A DNA stretch of 64,000 bases from Janibacter sp. CX7 (GTDB lineage: Bacteria > Actinomycetota > Actinomycetes > Actinomycetales > Dermatophilaceae): positions 2,852,001 to 2,916,000 of the forward strand of contig NZ_CP101464.1 of the NCBI RefSeq assembly GCF_024362365.1, written 5' to 3'. Shown here piece by piece: positions 33,682 to 43,376 of the stretch. The notes beneath the pieces are model-generated. The model was not told where the DNA came from, did no database searches, and saw only the letters and a list, made by a program, of their open reading frames with translations. How positions within the stretch are numbered: position 1 is the first letter of the stretch; each line of letters begins with the position of its first letter. The position numbers were made by a program, and so were the translations under genes.

Positions 33682-36255
33682 TCAGCGAAGGGAGAGTCCG
33701 CCGCCCTCCTCGTCGCGGTCGACGACGACGGTCGAGCCGTCGCGCACGTCGCCGGCGAGCAGGGCGGTGGCCAGCCGGTCACCGATCTCGCGCTGCACCA
33801 GGCGGCGCAGCGGGCGGGCACCGTAGGCCGGGTCGTAGCCGCTCTCGGCGAGCCACTCGCGGGCGGCCGGGGTGACCTCGAGGTCGATCCGCCGGTCGGC
33901 GAGGCGGCCGGCGAGCTCGTGCACCTGCAGCTCGACGATGTGGCCGAGCTCGTCACGGCTCAGCGCATCGAAGATGACGACCTCGTCGAGCCGGTTGAGG
34001 AACTCCGGCTTGAAGGCCTGCCGCACGACGCCCATGACCGACTCGCGCCGGGCCTCCCCTTCGAGCAGCGGGTCCGTGAGGAACTGGCTGCCGAGGTTGG
34101 AGGTCATCACGAGGATGACGTTGCGGAAGTCGACCGTGCGGCCCTGCCCGTCCGTCAGGCGCCCGTCGTCGAGCACCTGCAGGAGGATGTCGAAGGTCTC
34201 CGGGTGCGCCTTCTCCACCTCGTCGAGCAGCACGACGGAGTAGGGACGCCGGCGCACCGCCTCGGTGAGCTGGCCACCCTCCTCGTAGCCGACATAGCCG
34301 GGAGGCGCACCGATGAGACGCGCGACCGCGTGCCGCTCGGCGTACTCCGACATGTCGATGCGCACCATCGCGCGCTCGTCGTCGAAGAGGAAGTCGGCCA
34401 GCGACTTCGCCAGCTCGGTCTTGCCGACACCCGTCGGGCCGAGGAAGAGGAAGGACCCGGTCGGCCGGTCAGGGTCGGCGATGCCGGCCCGCGAGCGTCG
34501 CACCGCGTCGGAGACGGCGCGCACGGCGTCGGTCTGGCCGATGAGCCGCGAGCCGATGATCGACTCCATGCTCAGCAGCTTTTCGCTCTCGCCCTGCAGC
34601 AGCCGGCCGGCGGGGATGCCGGTCCAGGCCGAGATGACCTCGGCGATGTCGTCGCTGCCGACGCGGTCCTTGACCATCGGCGAGCCCTCGCTCGACTCGA
34701 CCTCGGACTCCTGCGCCTGGGCAGCGGCCAGCTCCTGCTCGGCGGCGGGGATGTCGCCGTAGAGCAACTTGGACGCGCCCTCGTAGTCGCCCTCGCGCTG
34801 CAGCCGGTCGGCCTGCGTGCGCAGCTCGTCGACGCGCGCCTTGAGGTCACCGACCCGGTTGAGGCCGGACTTCTCCGCCTCCCACCGCGCGGTGAGCGCG
34901 GCGAGCTCCTCGGACTTGTCGGCGAGGTCGGCGCGCAGCCGCTCGAGCCGGTCGACGGAGGCTGCGTCCGACTCCTTGGCCAGGTGCAGCTCCTCCATCT
35001 TCAGCCGGTCGACGGCACGGCGCAGCTCGTCGATCTCGACCGGGCTGGAGTCGATCTCCATGCGCAGTCGCGACGCTGCCTCGTCGACGAGGTCGATCGC
35101 CTTGTCGGGCAACTGCCGGCCGGTGATGTAGCGGTCGGACAGCGAGGCCGCCGCGACGAGCGCGGTGTCCTCGATCTCGACCTTGTGGTGCGCCTCGTAG
35201 CGCTCCTTGAGGCCGCGCAGGATCGCGATCGTGTCCTCGACGCTCGGCTCACCGACGAAGACCTGCTGGAAGCGGCGCTCGAGCGCCGGGTCCTTCTCGA
35301 TGTGCTCGCGGAACTCGTCGAGCGTCGTCGCACCCACGAGCCGCAGCTCGCCACGGGCGAGCATCGGCTTGAGCATGTTGCCCGCGTCCATGGCGCCCTC
35401 GCCGGACGCGCCGGCACCGACGACCGTGTGGAGCTCGTCGATGAAGGTGACGACCTCCCCTTCGCTCGCCTTGATCTCCTCGAGCACCGCCTTGAGCCGC
35501 TCCTCGAACTCGCCGCGGTACTTCGCGCCGGCGACCATCGCGCCGAGGTCGAGGCTCACGAGCCGCTTGTCGCGCAGCGACTCGGGCACGTCGCCGTCGA
35601 CGATGCGCTGGGCCAGCCCCTCGACGACGGCGGTCTTGCCGACGCCGGGCTCGCCGATGAGGACGGGGTTGTTCTTCGTGCGGCGGGAGAGCACCTGGAC
35701 GACCCGACGGATCTCGGCGTCGCGGCCGATGACCGGGTCGAGCTTGCCGTCGCGCGCCGCCTGGGTGAGGTCGGTGCCGTACTGCGCCAGCGACTCGCCG
35801 CCGTCGGCGGGCGTCTCGGAGGTGACCCGGCGGCCGCCGCGCAGCTCGTCGATCTTCGTCTCCATGTCACGGGCGCCGCGCTTCTCGACGGCCGCGAGGT
35901 GGCCGGTCTCGGCGAGGGCGAGCAGGAGCAGGTCGAGGGCGAGGTGGGTGTCCCCCTTCGCCCGCATGAGGGTGTCGCCCTGCTGGAGCACGGCGAGCAG
36001 GCTGCGTCCGAGCGAAGGGGAGCTCGCCGCACCACTCGTGGTCGGCAGCGCCCGAACGGCCGCGTCGGCCTGCGCGAGGACGTGGCCCGCGCCGGTCCCG
36101 GCGGCCTGCAGGAGGGTGTCGCACTGCGGGGTGTCGAGCTGCACGAGGGCGCTCACGAGGTGGTCGGGCGTGACCTCGGGGTGCCCCTCGGTCTGGGCCG
36201 AACGCTGGGCCAGGGCGAGCGCCTCGGCCACCTTGGTGGTGGGCTGGAAGTCCAT
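33682..36255 (-). CDS. clpB: ClpB disaggregase
   Basis: An 857-residue Hsp100 chaperone with the N-domain (residues 1-145), AAA1 ([13 protein letters not shown]), the coiled-coil middle domain (about 395-520) and AAA2 ([14 protein letters not shown]). It works with DnaK to rescue aggregated proteins. A HAIR-type operator lies 50-76 bp upstream of the start, the same type found before dnaK, so HspR repression is expected. Full length and intact. Confidence 0.96.
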   Translation of the reverse strand: MDFQPTTKVAEALALAQRSAQTEGHPEVTPDHLVSALVQLDTPQCDTLLQAAGTGAGHVLAQADAAVRALPTTSGAASSPSLGRSLLAVLQQGDTLMRAKGDTHLALDLLLLALAETGHLAAVEKRGARDMETKIDELRGGRRVTSETPADGGESLAQYGTDLTQAARDGKLDPVIGRDAEIRRVVQVLSRRTKNNPVLIGEPGVGKTAVVEGLAQRIVDGDVPESLRDKRLVSLDLGAMVAGAKYRGEFEERLKAVLEEIKASEGEVVTFIDELHTVVGAGASGEGAMDAGNMLKPMLARGELRLVGATTLDEFREHIEKDPALERRFQQVFVGEPSVEDTIAILRGLKERYEAHHKVEIEDTALVAAASLSDRYITGRQLPDKAIDLVDEAASRLRMEIDSSPVEIDELRRAVDRLKMEELHLAKESDAASVDRLERLRADLADKSEELAALTARWEAEKSGLNRVGDLKARVDELRTQADRLQREGDYEGASKLLYGDIPAAEQELAAAQAQESEVESSEGSPMVKDRVGSDDIAEVISAWTGIPAGRLLQGESEKLLSMESIIGSRLIGQTDAVRAVSDAVRRSRAGIADPDRPTGSFLFLGPTGVGKTELAKSLADFLFDDERAMVRIDMSEYAERHAVARLIGAPPGYVGYEEGGQLTEAVRRRPYSVVLLDEVEKAHPETFDILLQVLDDGRLTDGQGRTVDFRNVILVMTSNLGSQFLTDPLLEGEARRESVMGVVRQAFKPEFLNRLDEVVIFDALSRDELGHIVELQVHELAGRLADRRIDLEVTPAAREWLAESGYDPAYGARPLRRLVQREIGDRLATALLAGDVRDGSTVVVDRDEEGGGLSLR

Positions 36256-36304
36256 GGGTCTCCTCTACTGCTGGCGGGTGGTCTCTGCTCTGACCAACCT
36301 CCCC

Positions 36305-36331
36305 AGAGTTGAGTCTATTCCGCTCAACTCT
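36305..36331. promoter_or_regulatory. HAIR operator (HspR site) upstream of clpB
   Basis: AGAGTTGAG (36305-36313) and CTCAACTCT (36323-36331) form a perfect 9-bp inverted repeat. It fits the HAIR pattern CTTGAGT-N7-ACTCAAG, with GTTGAGT-N7-GCTCAAC here. Confidence 0.85.
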
Positions 36332-36363
36332 GTCGCCGCGCAATTCTATCGCCCCACCCGCTC

Positions 36364-36657
36364 CCGCCTCCGGACGAAGGGGGACGGCCGTGCCCCACCC
36401 CGCTCCCGGCGAGGAGGGTCGGCGCGCTGCCGAAGTCCTTCGTTGTCGTGTGGCCGAGTTGTCGTTCTCGACTTCGGCTTGACGCCACGCCAACCCTCCT
36501 CACCGTCCGCTGACCCGGTTGGCGCCACGGCGACGCCCGGGAGCCGCAGGCCGAAGGGGGATGGCTGCGCACATCAAGCCGAAGTCAGGCACGACAACGC
36601 GACGCGCCCACGAGTCGAAGGACTTCGGCGGGCGCAGCCGTCCCCCTTCGTCCGGAG
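36364..36657. repeat. Imperfect inverted repeat with about 120-bp arms in a 479-bp gene-free gap
   Basis: Left arm about 36364-36486, right arm about 36557-36657. Conserved blocks in order are CCTCCGGACGAAGGGGGACG, GCCGAAGTCCTTCG, GTTGTCGT and GACTTCGGCTTGA, each found inverted in the other arm with spacer drift. Found between the clpB promoter and the LCP gene terminus. It could be a degenerate mobile element or structured RNA. No coding frame is convincing. Confidence 0.65.
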
Positions 36658-36702
36658 GCGCCTGCAGCCGACCGGTCCGCAAAGCCTTGACATCGAGAGA
36701 GT

Positions 36703-36722
36703 GCATTGCCGTTGGGCAATGC
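36703..36722. repeat. GCATTGCC hairpin, copy 1
   Basis: GCATTGCC-GTTG-GGCAATGC is a perfect 8-bp stem with a 4-nt loop. Two further copies occur at 51509-51528 and 51541-51560. It lies 12 bp beyond the end of the LCP gene and could terminate it. Confidence 0.7.
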
Positions 36723-36734
36723 AGAGTCTCGGGG

Positions 36735-38237
36735 TCAGCAGGTGGCGGTGATGTCGCTGAGCTCGTCGCCGTTGGTCGTCGAGGTGGACGAGGGCTCGGT
36801 CGTCGAGGTCGACGGGGTGCTCGAGGGCGTGGTCGAGGTCTTCGTCTTGGGCGCCGGGGGCGGCGGGTTGATCGCGTCCTGGACCATCTCGTGGATCTCG
36901 ACGTAGTCGGGGTTGTTGACGTCGATGTTCTTGTTGGTCAGGGGCAGCGACTTGATCTTGCCGCCGTCCTGGATCCGCAGGACGAGCTCGGACCACGCCT
37001 TGAGGTCCTGCTGCGGGATGTCGACCTTGACGTTGTCCTCGAGCGTCTTCGCGAGCTTGGGGTAGCGCACGAGCATCGAGGTCGGGTTCACCTGGTTGAG
37101 CAGCGCGCCCACCATGCAGCGCTGGCGGCGCATCCGCGAGAAGTCACCGTCACTCGACTCGGCCCGGGAGCGCGAGTACCAGAGGGCGTGGTAGCCGTCG
37201 AGCTTCTGCACGCCCGGCTCGATGTAGCCGGTCGTGCCGACGACGACGCCGCCCTCGATCTTGCAGCCGATGCACACCCGCTCCTTGACGTCGATCGTCA
37301 CGCCGCCCATCGCGTCGACGAGCTGGGTGAAGCCCTGCAGGTCGATGACGGTGGTGTAGTCGATGTCGAGGCCGAGGATCTGCGAGGCAGCATCCTTCGT
37401 GACGGTCAGGCCGGGGTTGTCGTCGCCGGGGAAGAGCTCGGCGTTGTCCCGACCGAGGGTCCAGACGTACTCCATGAGGCACTGGTCGCCGCAGTTGAAC
37501 CCCTCGGGGTACTGCTCCGACAGCGGGTTGTCCTCGGAGAAGGGGATGTTCTGCAGGTTGCGCGGGATGCCGAAGAGCACGGTCTCGCCGGTCTGCGTGT
37601 CGACGCTCGCGACCATGACGGAGTCGGGGCGGATGCCGTCGCGGTCCTCGCCCGCGTCGGAGCCGACGAGCATGACGTTGACCCGGTCGGTGCCGGCCCA
37701 CGGGTCGTCACCATCGCCCGGCGCGGCCGCGCCGGCGGGGCGCAGCTGGTCGAAGACCGAGCCGATGAGCGAGCGCTGGATGACGGCATAGCGCACCGAC
37801 TGCGCGGCGGGGGCGAAGATCAGCAGGGCCGCGAGCGCGGCGAAGACGACCATCGCGACCTTCGGCCGGCCGTGGCTGCCCTCGGGCATGTTGTCGCGGG
37901 CGGTGGCGACGATGCCCCAGATCCACACGAGGGCGCCGACGAGGATGACCGGGATGAGGACCATCAGGGCGCTGCGGCTGACGCCGACGCTGATGACCGA
38001 GGAGGTCACCCCCTTCGCCAGACCCCACGCGCAGACGGCGAGGATCGTGAGGAAGAAGCCCGCGACCAGGGCGATGCCGGTGCGGCGCCGGGTGTGGATC
38101 AGACCCAGCCCCGGGATGATCGTGCTGGCGGCCGTCAGCGTGTAGAAGCGACGCGTCTGGCGGGCGTTGCGGCGCGAGGCCATGCCACGCTCGCCGAGGG
38201 CGCGGTGGCGCCCGACGGGCTCAGACCCAGATGCCAC
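36735..38237 (-). CDS. LytR-CpsA-Psr (LCP) family cell-wall ligase
   Basis: A 500-residue membrane protein with three or four helices in the first 150 residues, then an extracytoplasmic LCP domain: [20 protein letters not shown] with its acidic residues, [19 protein letters not shown], and the [20 protein letters not shown] arginine cluster that binds the lipid pyrophosphate. LCP enzymes attach teichoic-acid-like or arabinogalactan-type polymers to peptidoglycan. The C-terminal roughly 40 residues are a Thr/Ser/Pro-rich tail (about residues 455-490). GTG start with a GGAGG site 8 bp upstream. Confidence 0.9.
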   Translation of the reverse strand: MASGSEPVGRHRALGERGMASRRNARQTRRFYTLTAASTIIPGLGLIHTRRRTGIALVAGFFLTILAVCAWGLAKGVTSSVISVGVSRSALMVLIPVILVGALVWIWGIVATARDNMPEGSHGRPKVAMVVFAALAALLIFAPAAQSVRYAVIQRSLIGSVFDQLRPAGAAAPGDGDDPWAGTDRVNVMLVGSDAGEDRDGIRPDSVMVASVDTQTGETVLFGIPRNLQNIPFSEDNPLSEQYPEGFNCGDQCLMEYVWTLGRDNAELFPGDDNPGLTVTKDAASQILGLDIDYTTVIDLQGFTQLVDAMGGVTIDVKERVCIGCKIEGGVVVGTTGYIEPGVQKLDGYHALWYSRSRAESSDGDFSRMRRQRCMVGALLNQVNPTSMLVRYPKLAKTLEDNVKVDIPQQDLKAWSELVLRIQDGGKIKSLPLTNKNIDVNNPDYVEIHEMVQDAINPPPPAPKTKTSTTPSSTPSTSTTEPSSTSTTNGDELSDITATC

Positions 38238-38398
38238 GGGGCAACCTCCGGTTGTCGGGGACCCGTGGACTCCGTGGGGCAGGACCGTCCGTGGGCAAGT
38301 TCGTCACCGTATCGTGACACAGGGCGGGCGCGTCGCCGAAAATCGTGCGGGATCCTTCTCCCTTCGCCCGGCGCCAGCGCGAAGGGGAGCCGGCAGGA

Positions 38399-38665
38399 TC
38401 AGGCGCGCGGCTCCGGGTCGTACCAGCCGTCGTGGTCCTCGGCGAGCTTGGCGAAGCGCTCACGCAGCCCATTGGCGACCGCCCCGGACTCGTCGGCGAC
38501 CATCTCCTCGGTCACGTGGACGGCCCACTCGTGGTCCTCGCTGTCGTCCTCACCGGCGAGGGCCTCACGCACGACGCGGACCTCGGTGAAGCCCTCGTCG
38601 CGCAGGTCCTCGGCGATGCGATCGGCGTCGTCACGGTCGGGGAAGACCATCAGGTGCTCGGACAT
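38399..38665 (-). CDS. RraB-like small protein (ribonuclease E inhibitor RraB family)
   Basis: An 88-residue acidic protein. The layout VFPDRDDADRIAEDLRDEGF, then HEWAVHVTEEMV, and a C-terminal LAEDHDGWYDPE matches the RraB fold, where a GWYD/YDGWE-like end is characteristic. In E. coli RraB binds RNase E; whether actinobacterial members do so is unknown. The assignment rests on pattern and length only. Confidence 0.65.
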   Translation of the reverse strand: MSEHLMVFPDRDDADRIAEDLRDEGFTEVRVVREALAGEDDSEDHEWAVHVTEEMVADESGAVANGLRERFAKLAEDHDGWYDPEPRA

Positions 38666-38728
38666 GTCACCAGCCTGTCACGACCACAGGGGTGGACATC
38701 GGACGGCGCGCGTGGTGTCGTCGACGGC

Positions 38729-39190
38729 ATGGCACAAGAGCAGAAGATCACTGTCCAGCGCACCATCGACGCGCCCGCCAAGGACGTCTTCGAGGTGCTC
38801 ACCAACCCCGAACGGCACGCCGAGCTCGACGGCTCCGGCTTCGTCCGCTCGGACGAGAAGACCGATCGGATCCAGGCCGTCGGCGACGTCTTCACGATGA
38901 ACATGTCCGGCGACCACATGGGCGGCGAGTACCAGACGGACAACCACGTCACCGCCTACGACACCCACAAGATGGTCGGCTGGAAGACCGCGCCCGCCGG
39001 CACCGAGCCGCCCGGGTGGGAGTGGCTGTGGGAGCTGGAGCCGCAGGGCTCGGACAGCACCATCGTCACCCACACCTACGACTGGAGCGGCGTCACCGAC
39101 CAGGCCCTGCTGGACAAGGTCGGCTTCCCGCTCGTCAAGGAGTCGCAGCTCGAGGACTCGCTGGCGCGCCTCGCGGCCGCGGTGAGCTGA
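38729..39190 (+). CDS. SRPBCC family protein
   Basis: A 153-residue SRPBCC/START-like protein, beginning ITVQRTIDAPAKDVFEVLTN and ending with the closing helix LEDSLARLAAAV. Residues DHMGGEYQTDNHVTAYD form the middle strands. Ligand unknown. The cysteine desulfurase-like gene starts 41 bp downstream on the same strand. Confidence 0.85.
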   Translation: MAQEQKITVQRTIDAPAKDVFEVLTNPERHAELDGSGFVRSDEKTDRIQAVGDVFTMNMSGDHMGGEYQTDNHVTAYDTHKMVGWKTAPAGTEPPGWEWLWELEPQGSDSTIVTHTYDWSGVTDQALLDKVGFPLVKESQLEDSLARLAAAVS

Positions 39191-39231
39191 CCCCCTTCCC
39201 CGGCGGCGGCGTCGGTGGGCATGATCACGAC

Positions 39232-40434
39232 ATGTCCGTCGACGTCGCCGCACTCCGCGCCCGCTTCCCCTCCCTTCGCTCCGGCATCGCCCACTTCGAC
39301 GGGCCGGGCGGCACCCAGACACCCGCCGAGGTCGGCGAGGCGATCGCCGCGACGCTCACCGGACCGCTGTCCAACCGCGGCTCCTCCGTGGCGAGCGAGC
39401 GCAACGCCGAAGCGGCCATCGCCGCATTTCGCTCCGCGATGGCTGACCTGCTCGGGGCCTCACCCGACGGGATCGTCTACGGCCGCAGCGCCACCCAGCT
39501 CACCTACGACATCTCACGGGCGCTGGCGAAGGGGTGGGGGCCGGGTGACGAGGTCGTCGTCACCGAGCTCGACCACGACTGCAACGTGCGGCCGTGGGTG
39601 CAGGCCGCCGAGGCCGTCGGGGCGAGCGTGCGGTGGCTTCGGCTCGACCCCGCGACGGCCGAGCTGGACCTCACCGACCTCGACGAGATCGTCACCGAGC
39701 GCACGCGCCTCGTCGCGGTGACGGGTGCGTCCAACCTGCTCGGCACTCGTCCGCCGGTGGCCCGCATCGCGGAGCGGGCGCACGCGGTCGGGGCGCTCGT
39801 GCACGTCGACGGCGTGCACCTGACGGCGCACGCACACATCGACGTCGCGGCGCTCGGCGCCGACCTCTTCGTGTGCTCGCCGTACAAGTTCTTCGGCCCG
39901 CACTGCGCGGCGCTGGCGGCGGATCCAGCTCTCCTGCACGGCCTCCGGCCCGACAAGCTGCTGCCCTCGACCGATGCCGTGCCGGAGCGATTCGAGCTCG
40001 GGACGCTGCCCTACGAGATCATGGCGGGCGCCACCGCGGCGGTCGACGTCATCGCGTCACTGGCACCGCAGGGACCGTCACGCCGGGAGCGGCTCGCTGC
40101 CGCGCACGACCTCGTCCACGCGCACGAGACCCGGCTGCGCCAGCGGATCGAGGCGGCGCTCGCCGACCTCGGCGACCGGGTCGTGCTCCACTCGCGGGCC
40201 GCCGAGCGCACCCCGACGCTCTTCTTCACCCTGCCGGGTGGTGACGCCCGTGCCGTCGCCGCACAGCTCGCCGCGGCGGACGTGCTCGCGCCGGCCGGCA
40301 CCTTCTACGCGCACGAGCCCTTCCGCGCGCTCGGCCTCGACGTCGACTCCGGGATCCGGGTCGGCGTCGCGCCGTACACCGATGACTCAGACGTCGACCG
40401 GCTGCTCACCGGGCTGGGCGAGGCGCTCGCCTGA
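39232..40434 (+). CDS. Cysteine desulfurase-like PLP enzyme (class V, VC1184 type)
   Basis: A 400-residue class V aminotransferase. The PLP lysine lies in FVCSPYKFFGPHCA, preceded by VHVDGVHLTAHAHIDV with the PLP-contacting Asp. It opens with FDGPGGTQTPAEVGEAI, the signature of the cysteine-desulfurase-like (VC1184) subgroup, which lacks a proven sulfur-transfer role. No Fe-S assembly genes are nearby. Reaction therefore unassigned. Confidence 0.85.
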   Translation: MSVDVAALRARFPSLRSGIAHFDGPGGTQTPAEVGEAIAATLTGPLSNRGSSVASERNAEAAIAAFRSAMADLLGASPDGIVYGRSATQLTYDISRALAKGWGPGDEVVVTELDHDCNVRPWVQAAEAVGASVRWLRLDPATAELDLTDLDEIVTERTRLVAVTGASNLLGTRPPVARIAERAHAVGALVHVDGVHLTAHAHIDVAALGADLFVCSPYKFFGPHCAALAADPALLHGLRPDKLLPSTDAVPERFELGTLPYEIMAGATAAVDVIASLAPQGPSRRERLAAAHDLVHAHETRLRQRIEAALADLGDRVVLHSRAAERTPTLFFTLPGGDARAVAAQLAAADVLAPAGTFYAHEPFRALGLDVDSGIRVGVAPYTDDSDVDRLLTGLGEALA

Positions 40435-40491
40435 CCCGGGTCGCTCCCTTCGCCCGACCGCGACCCCGGCAGCGTTGGCACCACCCGGCGT

Positions 40492-40541
40492 CGTTGGTGT
40501 CACCTGGTTGCCCCTCTCCGGGAGACCAGGTGACATCAACG
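40492..40541. terminator. Bidirectional hairpin between convergent genes
   Basis: CGTTGGTGTCACCTGGT (40492-40508) pairs with 40525-40541 with a single mismatch and a 16-nt loop. It sits between the convergent desulfurase-like and DinB-type genes. Confidence 0.75.
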
Positions 40542-40618
40542 CCGACAGGCCGCCGGCTGCTCGCCGGTTGGAAGCGGCGCTGCGGCAAGGGGCTTCGAGA
40601 CGGCCGCGGGCGGCCTCC

Positions 40619-41197
40619 TCAGCCAGCGTGGGCGCGCGGGTCGCGGCCGGTCAGGCCGATGACCCGGTCCTGACGCGAAGCGTCGGGGCCGACCTCGACG
40701 GCGGGGCCGCAGACGCCGGCGCCTCGGATGTGCTCGCCGAAGCCGGCGATCGCCTCCTCGACCTGGTCGAGCTCGCGGTCGGTCAGCTCGACGGGGACGC
40801 CCGCGGACGCACCGATGTCCCAGCGGTGGACGAGCAGGTCGAAGCCGTAGAAGCGGTCGAAGGCGGCGCCCACGGTCGTCGGGCCGAAGGGGGTCTCGTA
40901 GGGCCGCTCCGCGAGGGTGTCGTCGGCGAGCTGGCGGGCGACGCCCTCGGCGTGGGTGCGCCACGCGGTCGCGGGCCCGAGCGCGGCGACGGTCGGGGCC
41001 GGGTCGGGCAGGTCGGCGCCCGCCTTGAGCAGGAAGTCGCGCTGCGTGTCGATGAGGTGCTGCACGACGTCGAGGCCCGACCACCCCTCGCACGGGCTGG
41101 GGCCGGCGAGGGCCCGCGGGTCGGTGGCGTCGACGAGCCGCATGAGCGGGGTGTTCTTGCGGTCGAAGACCGAGGCGGCGTCCTGGGGAAGTGGCAT
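40619..41197 (-). CDS. DinB-superfamily, TIGR03086-type metal-binding protein
   Basis: A 192-residue four-helix protein of the mycothiol-dependent maleylpyruvate isomerase-like (DinB) superfamily. The metal-ligand histidines lie in DVVQHLIDTQRDF and LLVHRWDIG, and it ends with the family's DRVIGLTGRDP box. Activity may be a mycothiol transfer; substrate unknown. A paralogue with the same ending is at 47694-48275. Confidence 0.85.
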   Translation of the reverse strand: MPLPQDAASVFDRKNTPLMRLVDATDPRALAGPSPCEGWSGLDVVQHLIDTQRDFLLKAGADLPDPAPTVAALGPATAWRTHAEGVARQLADDTLAERPYETPFGPTTVGAAFDRFYGFDLLVHRWDIGASAGVPVELTDRELDQVEEAIAGFGEHIRGAGVCGPAVEVGPDASRQDRVIGLTGRDPRAHAG

Positions 41198-41229
41198 GCG
41201 TTCACCCTCCCACCCCCGGGTGACAGCCG

Positions 41230-41721
41230 TCACCCCGCGGCGCCGTCGAGGGCGAGCCGGATGGCGACGACGGTGTCGAGAGCGGCGTTGACGCTCGCCC
41301 CGAGGTCCTCCGCGGGCCAGTGCTCGCCCTCGTGGCTGACGGCGGGCGCGTCGGCGTGACCGGCCCAGCCCCGACCGGCCCCTTCGTTGACCATCGGGGT
41401 CACCCACCAGGTGCCCTTCTTGATCCAGACGACCACGTGCGCCGCGCCGGCGGCGAGCAGGGCATTTTCGGTCTCGTAGCCCAGGGCGAGGGAGGCCGGC
41501 GTCGCCCCGGTGCCACCGAGCGGAGGGAGGTCCTCGAAGGTGATCGTGCCCCCGTGCTCCAGGCCGGCGAGGACGGCCTCGCCCACCTCGGCCGCGCTCC
41601 AGGCATCCTCGGGCAGGACCGTGGTCCATCCGTCCATGAAGAACCCTCGCTGCGGTACGAAGGAGACCGAGGCCACGACGAGCCCCGTCTGCGTGCGGAA
41701 GAGCCGGACTTCCTGCCTCAC
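41230..41721 (-). CDS. Hypothetical protein, unknown
   Basis: A protein of about 163 residues that I do not recognise. Coding-like composition begins at the GTG (41721) with RQEVRLFRTQTGLVVAS, and three short strand pairs (VVASVSFVPQRGFF; GGTITFEDL; HVVVWIKKGTWWVTPMV) alternate with helices. Upstream in-frame sequence to 41898 has Arg/Ser-rich shadow composition and is left out. The last segment (SVNAALDTVVAIRLAL) is a probable helix. It lies 32 bp from the DinB-type gene start and could share its transcript. Confidence 0.6.
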   Translation of the reverse strand: MRQEVRLFRTQTGLVVASVSFVPQRGFFMDGWTTVLPEDAWSAAEVGEAVLAGLEHGGTITFEDLPPLGGTGATPASLALGYETENALLAAGAAHVVVWIKKGTWWVTPMVNEGAGRGWAGHADAPAVSHEGEHWPAEDLGASVNAALDTVVAIRLALDGAAG

Positions 41722-41921
41722 GGGTGCCACGCCCCTCGATGTCGACGACCTGGACAGCAGCACCCTGCCCGTGCGGCAAGCACGACGTCCATGGGGAGGG
41801 CTGCCCACGGCAGGCGACGTGAACCCCCTTCGTCCTCGTGGTGACGGCCGGTGGCGCGTCGGCGAACGCTCGGCCAACCCCCTTGCCCCCGAGTCCATCG
41901 ACCGGGTGACATGACCACGAC

Positions 41922-42761
41922 ATGAGTGGGCTCTTCGTCGCGGTCGGCGACTCCTTCACCGAGGGCGTGGGCGACCCGCACGTCCACTACCCCAACCAGG
42001 TGCGGGGCTGGGCGGACCGGTTCGCCCGTCAGCTCGGCCGGGCCGACCCCGCGTGGCGCTATGCCAACCTCGCGATCCGCAGCAAGTTCCTCGACCAGGT
42101 CGTCGCCGACCAGCTCGACCTCGCGATCGCCATGCAGCCGACGCACATCTCCTTCGCTGCCGGGGGCAACGACCTGCTCTCGCTGCGTGCCGACGTCGAC
42201 GGCATCGCGACCCGCTACGAGGCCGCGCTGCGGCGGCTCGTCGACACCGGCGCCGAGATCGTCGTCTTCACGACCTTCGTCCCGCAGGCCTCCGGCCTGC
42301 TCAAGCCGCTCGTGCGGCGGGTCGAGGCCTTCAACTCCGCGATCCGCGACCTCGCGGCGACGCACGACGCGACGCTCGTCGACCAGGCGAGGATGGGTGA
42401 GTACGACCAGCGGGCGCTGTGGGCCATGGACCGGATCCACATGTCGCGGCCGGGTCACAAGCGCATGGCGGCGGCCGTCGCGGAGCGGATCGGGGTGCGG
42501 CACACGCTCAAGCTGAGCAACTTCGTGCCCAACGAGCCCTCGGGCTGGCGCGCGGCGATCGAGGCGGAGGCGAGGTTCGTCCGTGGCGAGGTCGTTCCGC
42601 TCGTGCGCCGCCGCCTGCGCGGGGAGTACGAAGGGGACACCACGCGCCCCAAGTGGCCGGACCCGATCCACCCGGCCGATGGCCTGAAGCGGCTGGCCGC
42701 CGAGCAGGCCGCCGTCGAGCGGCGCCTGAAGGCGTGGGGCGAGGCGCTCGAGCAGGTCTGA
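41922..42761 (+). CDS. SGNH/GDSL-family hydrolase
   Basis: A 279-residue cytosolic SGNH hydrolase. Block I is VAVGDSFTEG with the nucleophile Ser, block III is FAAGGNDLLS, and block V is DRIHMSRPGHKRM with the catalytic Asp-His. The enzyme probably hydrolyses esters of lipids or acylated sugars. No signal peptide. A CCCTAGGG hairpin pair follows 11 bp after the stop. Confidence 0.88.
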   Translation: MSGLFVAVGDSFTEGVGDPHVHYPNQVRGWADRFARQLGRADPAWRYANLAIRSKFLDQVVADQLDLAIAMQPTHISFAAGGNDLLSLRADVDGIATRYEAALRRLVDTGAEIVVFTTFVPQASGLLKPLVRRVEAFNSAIRDLAATHDATLVDQARMGEYDQRALWAMDRIHMSRPGHKRMAAAVAERIGVRHTLKLSNFVPNEPSGWRAAIEAEARFVRGEVVPLVRRRLRGEYEGDTTRPKWPDPIHPADGLKRLAAEQAAVERRLKAWGEALEQV

Positions 42762-42772
42762 AACCCGCGCCC

Positions 42773-42848
42773 AAACTCTGCACGACCCTAGGGTTTTGCA
42801 GAGTTAGGGGGCCGGAACTGCGCAAGACCCTAGGGTTTTGCGCAGTTG
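42773..42848. terminator. CCCTAGGG hairpin pair 5, with covarying arms
   Basis: Copy 42773-42805 has arms AACTCTGCA/TGCAGAGTT. Copy 42814-42848 has arms AACTGCGCA/TGCGCAGTT, a paired double change. They lie between the convergent GDSL hydrolase gene and hspR, ending both operons. Confidence 0.85.
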
Positions 42849-42872
42849 GGGCCGGACGTCGAGGGCGCGGGG

Positions 42873-43310
42873 TCAGGCGCGGCCGCGCGGCTGCCAGACG
42901 ACGAGCGCCTGCCCGCCGGTCTGCTGCCGCGGGCGCTGCCCGTGACGCAGGGCGACGATGTCCCCCTGCGAGCCGACCGCGAAGAAGCGCCGGCCCTGCC
43001 CGAGCTGCTCGCGCGCGGCGTCGAGCTCGTCGTCGAGCTCGGCGACCCGGGCGCGCAGCGCCTCGACCTGGTGCTCGAGGTCGAAGATCCGCTGGATCGC
43101 GGCGAGCGAGACGCCCTCCTCCTGGGAGAGGCGCTGCACCTCGCGCAGCCGGGAGACGTCGGCGGCGCTGTAGCGCCGACCGCCGCCCCGGGTGCGCGAG
43201 GGGGTGACGAGCCCGATCCGGTCGTACTGGCGCAGCGTCTGCGCGTGCATGCCGGCGAGCTCGGCGGCGACGGAGATGACGAAGACGGGCGTGCGGTCGT
43301 CACCGCTCAT
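42873..43310 (-). CDS. hspR: HspR heat-shock repressor (MerR family)
   Basis: A 145-residue MerR-type regulator. The winged helix has VISVAAELAGMHAQTLRQYDR and the basic wing PSRTRGGGRRYS, followed by a coiled coil (about residues 75-110). ATG 43310 is chosen at the conserved start; GTG codons upstream would add nine residues or so. Last gene of the dnaK-grpE-dnaJ-hspR operon, the standard actinobacterial arrangement. It binds HAIR operators, three of which are visible here: two before dnaK and one before clpB. DnaK acts as its corepressor in known systems. Confidence 0.93.
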   Translation of the reverse strand: MSGDDRTPVFVISVAAELAGMHAQTLRQYDRIGLVTPSRTRGGGRRYSAADVSRLREVQRLSQEEGVSLAAIQRIFDLEHQVEALRARVAELDDELDAAREQLGQGRRFFAVGSQGDIVALRHGQRPRQQTGGQALVVWQPRGRA

Positions 43311-43376
43311 GCCGGAGATCCGTGCCACCACGCCCACCTCCTGTCGTCATCGTCGTTCGTCACCAGTGCGTCGCGG

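Noticed and set aside
31238..33826. 862-residue plus-strand open frame across several minus-strand genes
   Set aside because: It spans the start of the MFS gene, the lipoprotein, membrane protein and monooxygenase genes in antisense and ignores their boundaries; no family motif.
36256..36734. A transposase remnant in the clpB-LCP gap
   Set aside because: Neither strand has a frame with transposase motifs (DDE or HUH). Only the inverted repeat, the HAIR site and the GCATTGCC hairpin are supportable.
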